DNA of 64,000 nucleotides from positions 1 to 64,000 of the forward strand of contig JAAEQC010000033.1 in assembly GCA_024231905.1 (NCBI GenBank), read 5' to 3'. Each line of letters starts with the position of its first letter. Positions within the stretch are counted from its first letter, which is position 1. Both the position numbers and the translations under genes were made by a program. This document shows, piece by piece, positions 49,529-60,264 of the stretch. The notes under the pieces were generated by a model that had not been told where the DNA came from, searched no databases, and worked only from the letters and a program-made list of their open reading frames with translations. The stretch comes from a bacterium (GTDB lineage: Bacteria > Krumholzibacteriota > Krumholzibacteriia > LZORAL124-64-63).

Positions 49529-50884
49529 GTGACCGATCAGGGCAACGCTCCGGGTCTCGTCTTGAAGAACGCCACCGTGCTCGACTACTTCCCCGTGGCC
49601 CTGGACGCGACCGCCGCTCCGCGCGTCGCCACCACAGACCTGCGCGTGCAGGGTGAACGCATCGTCGCCCGCGGGGACGATCTGGCCCCCGAGCCCGGCG
49701 ACGAGGTGCGCGACCTGTCCGGCGTGACCATCCTGCCGGGCAACATCAACGCCCACAGCCATCTCTACGCCACCCTGGCCGCCGGCATGCCCGGCCCCGC
49801 CCGGGCGCCCGAGAATTTTACCGACATCCTCACCCAGATCTGGTGGCCCCTGGATCGGGCCCTGGACGCCGAGGCCGTGTCCATGAGCGCCCTGACCGGC
49901 GCCTGGGACGCCGTGCGCTGCGGCACGACCCTCCTGTTCGACCACCACGCCAGCCTGAGCTGCGTGCTGGGTTCCCTGGATCTGGTCGAGGAAGGGCTGG
50001 ACAAGGTCGGCCTGCGCGGTTGTCTCTGCTTCGAGGTCACCGACCGGGGCGGCAAGGGTCAGCGGGACGTGACCGTCCAGGAGAACGAGCGCTACCTGCA
50101 GAAGATGGCCGATGCCCCGGCGGGCGAAGTGCCCCGCTTCCGCGGACTGGTCGGCGCCCACGCCAGTTTCACCCTGGAAGAACGCACTCTCGAACTGCTC
50201 GAGGGACTCTGCTCCCGCTACGGTGTGGGCCTCCACGCCCATCTGGCCGAAGGCGCCACCGACCGCGAGGTGAGCCGGGACCGTGGCTGGGCCGACCCCC
50301 TGGAGCGACTGGCCTCGGCCGGACTCCTGCGCCCGGGCAGCGTATTCGCCCACGGCGTCGACCTCTCGCCCCTGGACATGGCGACCATCGAGGAACGCCG
50401 CTGCTGGCTCGTCCACTGTGGACGTTCGAACATGAACAACGGCGTGGGCCGCGCGCCGGTGGACCGCTTCCCCGAGCGCTGCGCCGTGGGCACCGACGGC
50501 CTGGACGACAACCTGTGGGGCGAGCTGCGCACAACCTTCTTCCGGGGTAACGAGGGCGGTCGCGGGCCCCTGAGCCACGCCGACGCCGCCCGTTTCTGGT
50601 TGGGCAATTTCCGGCTGGCCAGGGAGGTCTTCGGCGAGCCCTTCGGCAGCCTCGACGCCGGAGCGCCGGCCGACTTCCTGGTCTTGGACCGTTTCCAGAA
50701 AACCCCCCTCAACACCGACAACTGGTTGGGCCACCTTCTCTTCGACTTCCACCCCTGGGATATCCAGGAGGTCTTCGTGGGCGGCCGCCGCGTCTATCGG
50801 AACGGGGATGCCGCCCCGGTGGACGGCGCCACTGTCCGAGCCACCGCAGCCCGCCTCTGGGAAGCCATGGGCCGGGAGAGCTGA
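49529..50884 (+). CDS. ssnA: SsnA-like metal-dependent aminohydrolase
   Basis: GTG at 49529, with AGGAGGAAGG upstream, gives 451 residues, the usual SsnA/TrzN length. The amidohydrolase metal site is complete: His76 and His78 in LPGNINAHSHLYATLAAGMP, a His in GLHAHLAEGATD, a His in SVFAHGVDLS and an Asp in VGTDGLDDNLWGEL. LVHCGRSNMNNGVGRAPVD is the SsnA form of the substrate loop. SsnA proteins are thought to deaminate or hydrolyse purine-like or ring compounds; in E. coli the gene sits in the ygf selenate/purine cluster. Here it stands alone, so the substrate is open. Confidence 0.85.
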   Translation: MTDQGNAPGLVLKNATVLDYFPVALDATAAPRVATTDLRVQGERIVARGDDLAPEPGDEVRDLSGVTILPGNINAHSHLYATLAAGMPGPARAPENFTDILTQIWWPLDRALDAEAVSMSALTGAWDAVRCGTTLLFDHHASLSCVLGSLDLVEEGLDKVGLRGCLCFEVTDRGGKGQRDVTVQENERYLQKMADAPAGEVPRFRGLVGAHASFTLEERTLELLEGLCSRYGVGLHAHLAEGATDREVSRDRGWADPLERLASAGLLRPGSVFAHGVDLSPLDMATIEERRCWLVHCGRSNMNNGVGRAPVDRFPERCAVGTDGLDDNLWGELRTTFFRGNEGGRGPLSHADAARFWLGNFRLAREVFGEPFGSLDAGAPADFLVLDRFQKTPLNTDNWLGHLLFDFHPWDIQEVFVGGRRVYRNGDAAPVDGATVRATAARLWEAMGRES

Positions 50885-50901
50885 TCGCGCTCCGGCCCCC
50901 T

Positions 50902-50931
50902 TTGACACGGATAACGCCCATTTGATATAAT
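50902..50931 (+). promoter_or_regulatory. consensus sigma-70 promoter with extended -10
   Basis: TTGACA at 50902-50907 and TATAAT at 50926-50931 are both perfect, separated by 18 bp, and TG precedes the -10 (TGATATAAT). It drives the lamin-tail gene at 51007 and predicts strong constitutive expression. Confidence 0.85.
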
Positions 50932-51006
50932 GTCATAGACGCGCGCGCACCGGGGGCGATGTGTTCCTGTTCCTGCCGCCAGCGATGCAAACCAGAGAGG
51001 CGAGCT

Positions 51007-51621
51007 ATGGCAAGACTGCTCACGGCGATCCTGTTGCTGACCCTGGCAACCGCGGCCTCGGCCCAGACCACCGATCTGCTCATCAGCGAGTACGTCGAGG
51101 GCTCGGGCTACTACAAGGCCCTGGAGATCTTCAACGGCACCGACCGAAACATCGATCTCTCGGCCTACGCCATCGAGCGCTACGCCAACGGTGAGACCAC
51201 GCCGACGATCATCGCCCTGGACGCGGTGGTCCTGGGGCCTGGCGACCTTCACGTGCTGGCCCACACTCAGTTCCCCCTGTCGGAGTTGGCGGACCAGTTC
51301 AGCATGGACATGAACTTCGACGGCAACGACGCTCTGGTGCTCGCCCTCGGCGGCGTGCCGGTGGACCGCATCGGCCGCGTCGGCGAGTATCCCGGCGACT
51401 ACTGGTCCTGCGATCTGGGCACGACCCAGAACCACACCCTGGTGCGCCTGCCCGGCGTGTGCGCGGGCGAGGAGAGCCCGGCGGCGGTCTTCGATCCCTG
51501 CGCGGGCTGGTCCTTCCTGCCCAGCGATACGGTCTCCGGACTCGGCGACCACACCTCCGACTGCGGCACCGTGGACGCGCCGGACCTGAGTTGGAGCGAC
51601 TTGAAGGCCAGTTTCAGGTAA
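51007..51621 (+). CDS. secreted lamin-tail-domain protein with C-terminal W-K-R tag
   Basis: ATG at 51007 after AGAGAGGCG gives 204 residues: a signal peptide (1-20, ending ASAQ), then one lamin-tail domain. The core pattern is LLISEYVEGSGYYKALEIFN, then NIDLSAYAIERYANG, VLGPGDLHVLAHT and FDGNDALVLALGGVPVDRIG. Four Cys may form disulfides. The protein ends LSWSDLKASFR. The secreted protein at 61139 ends STWGAVKSLYR, so W-x3-K-x3-R at the extreme C-terminus is shared. Lamin-tail domains occur in bacterial surface proteins and nucleases; this one has no nuclease. It is monocistronic, with a perfect promoter and a strong terminator, so it is probably abundant. Confidence 0.85.
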   Translation: MARLLTAILLLTLATAASAQTTDLLISEYVEGSGYYKALEIFNGTDRNIDLSAYAIERYANGETTPTIIALDAVVLGPGDLHVLAHTQFPLSELADQFSMDMNFDGNDALVLALGGVPVDRIGRVGEYPGDYWSCDLGTTQNHTLVRLPGVCAGEESPAAVFDPCAGWSFLPSDTVSGLGDHTSDCGTVDAPDLSWSDLKASFR

Positions 51622-51642
51622 CGATCACCCGACCGACGACGA

Positions 51643-51676
51643 GGGCCGTCCCCCCGCGGGGACGGCCCTTTTCTTT
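51643..51676 (+). terminator. strong intrinsic terminator after the lamin-tail gene
   Basis: GGGCCGTCCCC at 51643-51653 pairs perfectly over 11 bp with GGGGACGGCCC at 51658-51668 around a 4-base loop and is followed by TTTTCTTT. Confidence 0.9.
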
Positions 51677-51692
51677 GCGCCTGTGGCGCGGA

Positions 51693-53588
51693 CTACTTCA
51701 CCATGGTGATCTTGCGGGTCGCCGTGCCGCCCCCGCTCTCCAGGCGCAGCAGGTACATGCCCGCACCCACCTGGCGACCGAGGTCATTACGACCGGTCCA
51801 GGTCGCCTCGTGCTCACCGGCTGTGCGGTGTTCGTCCAGGAGCGTGGCCACCCGCCGGCCCGCCAGGTCGAAGACAACCAGCCGCGTTGCTCCGTCCCGG
51901 GCGAGGTTGAAGCGAACCGTGGTGCTCGGGTTGAACGGATTCGGGTAGTTGGGTTCCAGAACCACACCGCCGTCCGCCACCATGGGCACGGCGCTCGGAT
52001 CCCATTGCATGACGCACAGGTTGTCCACGTAGAACTCCTGGCCGCCAACCAGGAGCGTGTTCAGAGGACCGACGATGGTGACCGTGCCCCACTGGTAGCC
52101 GGGCCCGGTGTTCACCGCCACGTTCACGGTTAAGCCGGGGAAGAATCCAGCCGGGATGGCCGTCAGGTCGCCCACGTAACGCAGGCCGTCGATCTCCAGG
52201 TTCTCCACCCCGCCGCCCCGGCAGTACTCGAAGCGCACCCAGTCCAGGGGACCGAAAGGCGCCAGATCGTAACCCACGCAGATGTTGTTCAGGTGCAGGA
52301 CCTGACCCGCGCCGGCGGGCGCCCACGGCGTGGCGACGTAGGCGGTGTTGAAGACGGTCCCCAAGCCGTGGTCGAATTCGAAGAGGCGCACTTCGATGCC
52401 GTCCTCGGTGTAGATGTGGTCGCCGGGCGTCTCGCCGTAGGGGCCACCCCACATGGTGCCGAAGGCCGGGTCCTCGTTGGGACTCAACAGATCGCAAGCC
52501 GCATCTTCCTGCGGGTAGACACACACGTTGTCCACCCAGAATTCCTGGCCGCCCAGGAGCAGCGTCTGGACATCGCCCGTGAGGGTGGCCTGGCCGTACA
52601 GTCCGTCGATGCCGACCGGTGTCGTGACCACGCTCATGGTCACGCCCGGAGCCACGGCAGCCGGGAAGGTGTGCAGGTCACCGATGTGCAAGGTTGCGCC
52701 GTTGACCTGGAGATTCTCCATGCCGCCGAGGTCCACGTACTCGAAGGTCACCTCGATGACGGGTACGGCCAGGGCGCTGATCTCGTAGACATTGCTGAAG
52801 TTGTTCAGGTGCATGACGCGGTCGAAGCCGAGGATCGGGAGGGGCGCCGGTTCGACGCGGGCTTCGAGCATGGCCGTGCCGCCGTTGCCCCAGTCGATGA
52901 CGTCCGCCCAGACGGGGATACCGTCCTCGGTGAACATGTGGTCGCCGGGCGAGGTGCCGTATGCGGCGCCCCAGGTGGTGCCCACGGCCAGGGACTGGTG
53001 ATCGACGCCCACGGGGCAGCCGCCGGTGCCTTCGTTGTCGCACGCAATGGAATCGATCCAGAACTCCTGGCCGCCGATGCGCAGCTGCTCCACCGGACCC
53101 GTGAAGTGGGCCACGCCCTTGATGCCGCCCCCCACGGCGACGGTGCTGACGTTCAGGAACACGCCGGGCGCCACCACTCCCGCCAGACCGGCCAGGTTCG
53201 GACTCTCGAGCAGGCCGGCTCCGTTCACCTCGAGGTTCACCGAGCCGCCCAAGTTCAGGTAGTCGAGGATGACGTCGCCGGCAGCGCTGAAGTCCACGCG
53301 CACGGTGACGTTGTTGGTCTCCAGGATCTGCAGGCTGCCGAAGTTCTGCGGCGCGCCGAAGGGCGGATCGATCTGGGCGTAGTTGAAGTAGGGTGACCCG
53401 CCGATGAGGAATTCGTCGATGAAGAGCAGCGCGCCGCCCTCGGCGAACATGGGATCGCCGGGGCTCTGCCCCACCGGCGTACCGTAGAACTGGTTCAGGG
53501 GTTCGTAGTCGAAACTGACCGTGTCGGCCTGGGCCGTCGCGACGGTGCCGAGCCACACCATCACCAGAAGCATCTTGTTCGCTTTCAT
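51693..53588 (-). CDS. secreted protein with three beta repeats and FlgD-like C-terminus
   Basis: ATG at 53586-53588, behind GGAGGGGACGAC, gives 631 residues with a signal peptide ending ATAQA. Three tandem units of about 160 residues lie at about 24-183, 198-357 and 375-526. Each has a Y-G-x-S/T-P-G-D-x-x-F/Y-x-E-D/G-G opening, a central F-x-Y-x-x-x-G-G-x-E/V-N-L-x-V/I-N/D-G, and a closing GGQEF(W/Y)(V/I)D followed by Cys. From about 547 the C-terminal domain starts NYPNPFNPSTTVRFNLARDG and ends ATRKITMVK. I do not recognise the repeat; it is beta-rich and likely adhesive or structural on the cell surface. Unit 1 is the most diverged, with insertions. Confidence 0.82.
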   Translation of the reverse strand: MKANKMLLVMVWLGTVATAQADTVSFDYEPLNQFYGTPVGQSPGDPMFAEGGALLFIDEFLIGGSPYFNYAQIDPPFGAPQNFGSLQILETNNVTVRVDFSAAGDVILDYLNLGGSVNLEVNGAGLLESPNLAGLAGVVAPGVFLNVSTVAVGGGIKGVAHFTGPVEQLRIGGQEFWIDSIACDNEGTGGCPVGVDHQSLAVGTTWGAAYGTSPGDHMFTEDGIPVWADVIDWGNGGTAMLEARVEPAPLPILGFDRVMHLNNFSNVYEISALAVPVIEVTFEYVDLGGMENLQVNGATLHIGDLHTFPAAVAPGVTMSVVTTPVGIDGLYGQATLTGDVQTLLLGGQEFWVDNVCVYPQEDAACDLLSPNEDPAFGTMWGGPYGETPGDHIYTEDGIEVRLFEFDHGLGTVFNTAYVATPWAPAGAGQVLHLNNICVGYDLAPFGPLDWVRFEYCRGGGVENLEIDGLRYVGDLTAIPAGFFPGLTVNVAVNTGPGYQWGTVTIVGPLNTLLVGGQEFYVDNLCVMQWDPSAVPMVADGGVVLEPNYPNPFNPSTTVRFNLARDGATRLVVFDLAGRRVATLLDEHRTAGEHEATWTGRNDLGRQVGAGMYLLRLESGGGTATRKITMVK

Positions 53589-53887
53589 GTCGTCCCCTCC
53601 GCTTTCGGGCCGCCCATTGAGACGACACCCGCTATGACGATCGTTCCCATATCGAACTTGTTTATTCATAAGCCGAAATCTTACAGAATCGGATCTTCGG
53701 TCCGGTAATGGGGGCTTGCCAGGATCTCGGACCTTCCGAATCCATAGATGTCTCGAAAATGGCGTTTCATGTTTAATTGCTATCAGTTAGGAGATTTTTT
53801 GCTTGCGGCGCACCCTCGATCAATCCATATTCGATCCGTAGTTTTTGTTGTTACTAAATTATACGCCACCAACAAAGATGTTGAGTC

Positions 53888-54877
53888 ATGCCCGAATCCA
53901 AGCGCCTGATTGCAGCCACCGTCCTGGCGACGACCATGACCGCCGGAGACGTCTCGGCCGTCCTGGTCCGGGAGGACAGACCGGCCGTCAAGGTGAGTGG
54001 CTTCGCGGACCTGGTAGCGACCACCGAACCGACTTCGGCCGAGGATCCCCACTGGCGGATCAACCAGGTCGAACTCGGTTTCGAGACCCTGATCTCGCCC
54101 CGGGTCGGCATCTTCATGGCCCCGGGCTGGGATGGTGAGGCCTTTTCCCTGGCCTCGGTCTACATCCAGTTCGAGGAGCACTCGACCGACGAGTATGTCT
54201 TCAGCCGCCATCTGACGGGCGTAGGCTTCATCGCCGGTCGCTTCGACGTGCCCTTCGGCATCGATTGGCTCACCTACCCGTCCATCGACCGTCCCCTGAT
54301 CACGACACCGACGAGCGTGCTGGGTACCCACGGGGCCTGGAATGCCGACGGAATTATGTTCCTGGGTTGCCACCAGTGGCTCAACCTCATCGTGCAGGCG
54401 ACCGGCGGCTCCCATATGGAGCGCCCGGCGCCGGGGGGCGGCACCGTGGTGTGGTCGGGACGCCACGCCGAGGGGGGACGCCTGGGCTTCTGCCCGCTGG
54501 AGGGTTTCTCGTGCGGCGGTTCGGTGGCGATCATCTCGGCGGCCCACGACCGGGAACGCCGCCTCTGGGGGATGGACGCCATGCTGCAGCGTGGTGCGCT
54601 CGACCTGCGGGCAGAGTACGTCGACCACCGTGCCGACGCCGAGGGACTGCGTCTCCGGGACGAGGCCTGGTACGTCCAGAGTCGGTGGGATTTCGGCCCG
54701 ACCTACGGCATCGCGCGCTGGGACGTGCTGGAGACCACCGCGGGTCCCTCGCGATCGTTGAGCGTCGGGGCAGGAGTACCGGTGGATGAAGGGGTGGTCG
54801 TGCGGGGCGAATTCCGCGCGGCCCTCGACGGCCCGGAAGCGGACGTATTCTACTTGCAGCTGGCGGCGGGCTTCTAG
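53888..54877 (+). CDS. porin-like outer-membrane protein
   Basis: This 329-residue protein has an N-terminal signal (about 1-24) followed by amphipathic beta strands. These include AVKVSGFADLVATTE, RINQVELGFETLISPRVGIF, EYVFSRHLTGVGFIAGRFDV and LDLRAEYVDHRADAEGLRLR. It ends VFYLQLAAGF with a terminal Phe. The pattern of long strands with short turns fits a 12-16 strand barrel of the phosphate-porin or similar type. No substrate can be read. The 299 bp upstream (53589-53887), shared with the divergent repeat-protein gene, are AT-rich for this genome and hold no other recognised feature. The ribosome site is weak. Confidence 0.7.
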   Translation: MPESKRLIAATVLATTMTAGDVSAVLVREDRPAVKVSGFADLVATTEPTSAEDPHWRINQVELGFETLISPRVGIFMAPGWDGEAFSLASVYIQFEEHSTDEYVFSRHLTGVGFIAGRFDVPFGIDWLTYPSIDRPLITTPTSVLGTHGAWNADGIMFLGCHQWLNLIVQATGGSHMERPAPGGGTVVWSGRHAEGGRLGFCPLEGFSCGGSVAIISAAHDRERRLWGMDAMLQRGALDLRAEYVDHRADAEGLRLRDEAWYVQSRWDFGPTYGIARWDVLETTAGPSRSLSVGAGVPVDEGVVVRGEFRAALDGPEADVFYLQLAAGF

Positions 54878-54911
54878 GACCGCGCTGGACACAGGTCCGC
54901 CGGCGCGGTCC
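54877..54911. terminator. hairpin between convergent porin-like and cysS genes
   Basis: GGACCGCGC at 54877-54885 pairs over 9 bp with GCGCGGTCC at 54903-54911, and the loop holds a second GGAC/GTCC stem. There is no T run. It fills the 43-bp gap between two convergent genes. Confidence 0.5.
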
Positions 54912-54920
54912 CGATCCCGT

Positions 54921-56519
<1,599 letters not shown>

Positions 56520-56657
56520 CGGATCACCTCGACGGGGGAAGGGAATAGGGTCGACGGAGAAAATGTAGTACGACCCGGTCGCGGGTACCAGTGCGGAGCA
56601 GGCGGCCGTGTGCACACAACGGTCCGCGGCCTGCTCCTGCGCTGACCGGATTCCCGG

Positions 56658-59606
56658 TCAACGTCCCTCGCCACTGATCGTGAACGCCGCCCACGCCGAC
56701 GGATGGGTCCAGTCCCCGGTGCCGTCCGGGGCCGCCACCGCCCCGGTGATCAGGGCGCGCTGGGCAGCGGCCAAGGCCTCGGCCCGCCGCCCGGCGCGGA
56801 ATTCGTCCCGGCCGTAGTACTCCCCCATGAGAGCACTCGTGGCCGCACCCGGCACGTCCCACAAGGCGGCAACTACGCTGCGGGCGCCGGCGAAGAGGAA
56901 GCTGCGGGTCAGACCAACCAGGCCCTCACCGCTCACTTCCTCGCCCAGGCCCGAGGCGCAGGCGGCCAGGGTGACCTGGTTGCAGACCAGCCGCAGGCCC
57001 AGAACCTCGTCCACGGCCAGGAAGCCGTCGTCGCCCGCAACCGGGTCCGGACTGAGCACGAGACCCGACCAACGCGGACGGTTCTCGTTGTAGAGGCCAT
57101 GGGTGGCCAGGTGTACCTGGTCGTGGTCGACAGCGCGCCCTGCGGCGGCCAGGCGCGTTGGCGTGGCGTCGGCCCCGCTGAGCACCGTGGCGCCGACTGT
57201 CGCGGCGGCCACGGCAGCCAGTTCCCGCGCCGCGTGGGGCAAGGGGGCCAGATCCTCGGCGCCTGCCGCCCGGGCCACCACTCCGGCCTCGCCGCCGGCC
57301 GCCAGTCGAGGGTCGCCGGCCAGGAGCCAGGGCGACGTCGCGGCCACCGGCGGCCGGGCCCGCACCGTGGCCAGGACGCTGGCCGACGGCGTCACCGTCA
57401 CCACGTGGGAAAGGGCGAGCCAAGGCACATCGGCGCAGGTGGGCCCGGCCGAGTCCGCGGCGACCAGGGCCCCGAACGGCAGGTAGTGGAGTACGCCGTC
57501 GGGCGAGACCACCAGGCCCGGGGCGTCCGCCACCAGGTCCGCCACCGGACCCAGCAGTGTCTCGTGGAGCCGGCGGGCCGGTGGCACGAGCCAGGCCGGA
57601 TCGCCGCCGGTGAGGTTGTAGTCGGCCAGGAGGGGCAGCAGGGCACGGACCTGGGCTTCGATCTCCCGGCGGGGCGGCAGGGCCACGAAGCGGGTCACGT
57701 CGCCCCGGGCGGCCCAGAGAAAGGAGGCGCTGTCGCCCAGGGCGTACTCCAGGAAGAGCTCGTCAGGGCGCAGCAGGTCGCCGCCCAGATCGTCCAGGCC
57801 CAGGGGCTCGGGGTAGAGGACGGCGGCGTAGCGCGGGTCCTCTCGGCGGAGCCTGGTTTCCAGCAGCTGGAGTTCGTCCTCGAGGCCCGTCCGCGCCGCC
57901 CGGGTGGCGGTCACCGCGGCCGCCGGCGCCCTCGCGCCGACGAGGGAGTCCAACCGCGCCTCCGCCATGGCCAGCCGCTCGGTGAGGTCAGCCTCCTGCT
58001 CGCGGTAGCCGGGCACGGCGCTGTGGCGTAGATCGAACTCGGCCTCGACCAGCTGGTCGAGGAAGACCCGTGCCTTCACCTCCTGGACCACGGCGAAGGC
58101 CCGGCGGTCGTGGCCCGCGGACGGGTCGGCCGTGTGCAGTTGGTGGAGCAGGTCCACGGCCATGATCCCGATGGGCACTGCCTGGCTGGCCAAGCCCGTG
58201 GCCACTGCACCTGAGCCGGCGCTGCGTCGACGCACGTCCGCCACCGAGGCCAGGGCCTCCTCCAGCAAGGACAAGGCCTCGTCGGTACGGCCCTGGCGGC
58301 GCGCCACCTCCGCCTGCTTGAGCAGGGACCACTCCAACACCTCGAAGTAGCCGATGCGGCGGCCCAGCGCGGCGGCCTCGGCCAGGACGGCCGCGGCTTC
58401 GTCCAGATCACCCCGGACCAGCAGCCCGTGACCGCGGCACTTCAGGGCGTAGGCTTCGGTCATGGGCACGTTGTATTCCCGGGCCACGGTGACGGCCGTG
58501 TCCAGATAGGCGAGCCCGGCTTCGAATTCTTTCAGCTCGCAGAGAACTTCGCCCAGGGACTGTAGGGCCGCAGCCTCGGTGCGGTGGTCCCCCACCTGGC
58601 GCATGAGGGCCAGGGCTTCGGTCTGGACCTCCCGGGCGGCCTCGTACTCGCCCCGGTACTCGTGCAACGAGCCCACGTTCACGAGCATCATGCCCCGCCG
58701 CCAAGGGTGGTCAGCCAGGCGGATAGCCTCCTCGTACTGGGCCAGGGCCCCGTCGAAATCCCCCAGCAGGTAGTTCACGCTGGCCATTTCGCCCAGAACA
58801 CCGCCGAGGATGGCCTGGTCGCCTGATTCGCGAGCCACCGCCAAGGCTTCCTGAAGACCCACCATGGCCCGTGTCAGGTCCCCGCGCATGATGTGGATGG
58901 TGGCGATGTAATGGCGGGACCGGGCCTGGCCGGCCGGGTCGCCGGCCCGGGTGTAGGCGTCCAGGGCCCGCTCGCGCCAGTGGAGAGCGTCGTCCAGATC
59001 CATCTGCAGGCGGCTGACCACCGACAGGGCGATGGCGCAGCGGCCTTCCCAGCCGGGCAGGTCGAGGCGTTCGATGATCGCCACCGCCGCCAGGAGATCC
59101 TGCCGCGGCGGCTCCGCCTCACGGGTGGGGATGCGGGCCCGGCCCCGGTGCATGAGGGCGAAGGCCTCGGTCATGGGCTGGTCGAACTCCCGGGCCTTGG
59201 CGATAGCCAGCGTCAGCACCGAATCCGCCTCGGCGTTGCGCCGGAGAGCCACCAGGGCCTCGCCGTACCTGGCTTCGCGCCACATGGGATCCACGTCGGG
59301 GATCGGCGACGGGTAGGGAGCGGCCAGTTCCGTCGCCACGGCGGCGAAGTCACCGGCGGCGTGGGCCCGCGCGGCCCGGCTCATGGGGTGGTCCGCCGGC
59401 TCGTCTCCCAGCAGCCCTAGGCACCAGGAATCCAGGGCCGTCCCCCCGTGGGGCGCTGAGGCCCGGGCCTCGGCCAGCTGTCCTGTTTCCACCAGGTACC
59501 AGAGATGTTCCGCCCGGGAGACCTCGTCTGCCAGGGCTGTGCCGGCCCACAGGGTCAGGATCAGAGCCGCCAACAGGATCTTGAGTTTCGCCCCACGATG
59601 AATCAT
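56658..59606 (-). CDS. secreted TPR-CHAT protease-like protein
   Basis: ATG at 59604-59606, after GGGGAG, gives 982 residues with a signal peptide ending GTALA. Residues about 85-500 are tetratricopeptide repeats (DLTRAMVGLQEALAVARESG, DFDGALAQYEEAIRLADHPW). A helical linker leads to a C-terminal CHAT domain at about 680-980. The caspase-like dyad is His836 in VHLATHGLYN and Cys883 in VTLAACASGLGEE, followed by the typical GLTRSFLFAGARSVVAALWD. CHAT domains are caspase/separase-related proteases, often steered by TPR ligand binding. The export signal places this one in the periplasm or outside. It is divergent, with 40 bp between starts, from a sigma/anti-sigma pair, which suggests joint control. 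Confidence 0.9.
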   Translation of the reverse strand: MIHRGAKLKILLAALILTLWAGTALADEVSRAEHLWYLVETGQLAEARASAPHGGTALDSWCLGLLGDEPADHPMSRAARAHAAGDFAAVATELAAPYPSPIPDVDPMWREARYGEALVALRRNAEADSVLTLAIAKAREFDQPMTEAFALMHRGRARIPTREAEPPRQDLLAAVAIIERLDLPGWEGRCAIALSVVSRLQMDLDDALHWRERALDAYTRAGDPAGQARSRHYIATIHIMRGDLTRAMVGLQEALAVARESGDQAILGGVLGEMASVNYLLGDFDGALAQYEEAIRLADHPWRRGMMLVNVGSLHEYRGEYEAAREVQTEALALMRQVGDHRTEAAALQSLGEVLCELKEFEAGLAYLDTAVTVAREYNVPMTEAYALKCRGHGLLVRGDLDEAAAVLAEAAALGRRIGYFEVLEWSLLKQAEVARRQGRTDEALSLLEEALASVADVRRRSAGSGAVATGLASQAVPIGIMAVDLLHQLHTADPSAGHDRRAFAVVQEVKARVFLDQLVEAEFDLRHSAVPGYREQEADLTERLAMAEARLDSLVGARAPAAAVTATRAARTGLEDELQLLETRLRREDPRYAAVLYPEPLGLDDLGGDLLRPDELFLEYALGDSASFLWAARGDVTRFVALPPRREIEAQVRALLPLLADYNLTGGDPAWLVPPARRLHETLLGPVADLVADAPGLVVSPDGVLHYLPFGALVAADSAGPTCADVPWLALSHVVTVTPSASVLATVRARPPVAATSPWLLAGDPRLAAGGEAGVVARAAGAEDLAPLPHAARELAAVAAATVGATVLSGADATPTRLAAAGRAVDHDQVHLATHGLYNENRPRWSGLVLSPDPVAGDDGFLAVDEVLGLRLVCNQVTLAACASGLGEEVSGEGLVGLTRSFLFAGARSVVAALWDVPGAATSALMGEYYGRDEFRAGRRAEALAAAQRALITGAVAAPDGTGDWTHPSAWAAFTISGEGR

Positions 59607-59646
59607 GATCCACTCCCCGGGAACACCGATGCCTGGAGACGACCCT

Positions 59647-60264
59647 GTGACCGCTCCTGATCTCGACCTCGACCAACTCAGCCTACGGTCCCTGGCAGGC
59701 GACCCTGCGGCCGAGTCCGCCCTCTTCGCGGACCTGCGCGTAAGATTCCTGGCCATCGCCAAACGACGGGTGCAGCAGGACCACCTGGAAGATGTGGTCC
59801 AGGACACCCTGAGGATCGTATGCGACCGCTACGGCGAGCGCAAACCGGGACCGGGAATACTTGTCTGGAGCCTGACCGTGTTGAGGAACGTCATCGGTAA
59901 CCACTACCAGGCACGCAGCCGCGAACGGGGCCGCCTCGATTTCGTCGAGGAACTGCCCGCCGCGGCCGCCGCCGAGGCCGACGCCCTCACCGGAACGGTC
60001 TTCAGCGAGACCCGACGGAACCTGGAACGGGCCATCGACGAGGTGGCCGGACGCTTTCCGCGCTGCGGAACGATTCTCGGCCACCTCCTGCGCAGCCTCG
60101 ACCGGGGTGGGTCTCCCCAGGAGATCTCGACCCGGGCCCTTGCGGCTGTGCAAAGCGAGGAACCGGACATGAGTCGCGGCGGCTTCTACACGGCCCTGCA
60201 CCGTTGTCGCGGCCGCCTGCGGGAAGTCCTGGTCCGCCTGGAAGAGGGAGCGAGCCATGTCTGA
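59647..60264 (+). CDS. ECF-like RNA polymerase sigma factor
   Basis: GTG at 59647, eight bases after GGAG, gives 205 residues; an ATG at 59629 in the same frame has no ribosome site. Region 2 reads FLAIAKRRVQQDHLEDVVQD, then TLRIVCDRYGERKPGPGILV and WSLTVLRNVIGNHYQARSRE, as in ECF sigma factors. The C-terminal part (RCGTILGHLLRSLDRGGSPQ, then SRGGFYTALHRCRGRLREVL) replaces a normal region 4 with a diverged helix-turn-helix. The gene overlaps the anti-sigma gene by 8 bp. It probably directs transcription of its own operon and the divergent CHAT gene. Confidence 0.83.
   Translation: MTAPDLDLDQLSLRSLAGDPAAESALFADLRVRFLAIAKRRVQQDHLEDVVQDTLRIVCDRYGERKPGPGILVWSLTVLRNVIGNHYQARSRERGRLDFVEELPAAAAAEADALTGTVFSETRRNLERAIDEVAGRFPRCGTILGHLLRSLDRGGSPQEISTRALAAVQSEEPDMSRGGFYTALHRCRGRLREVLVRLEEGASHV

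Noticed and set aside
59605..59646. Start of the sigma factor at ATG 59605
   Set aside because: This ATG lies inside the start codon region of the divergent CHAT gene and has no ribosome site; GTG 59647 with GGAG is better.
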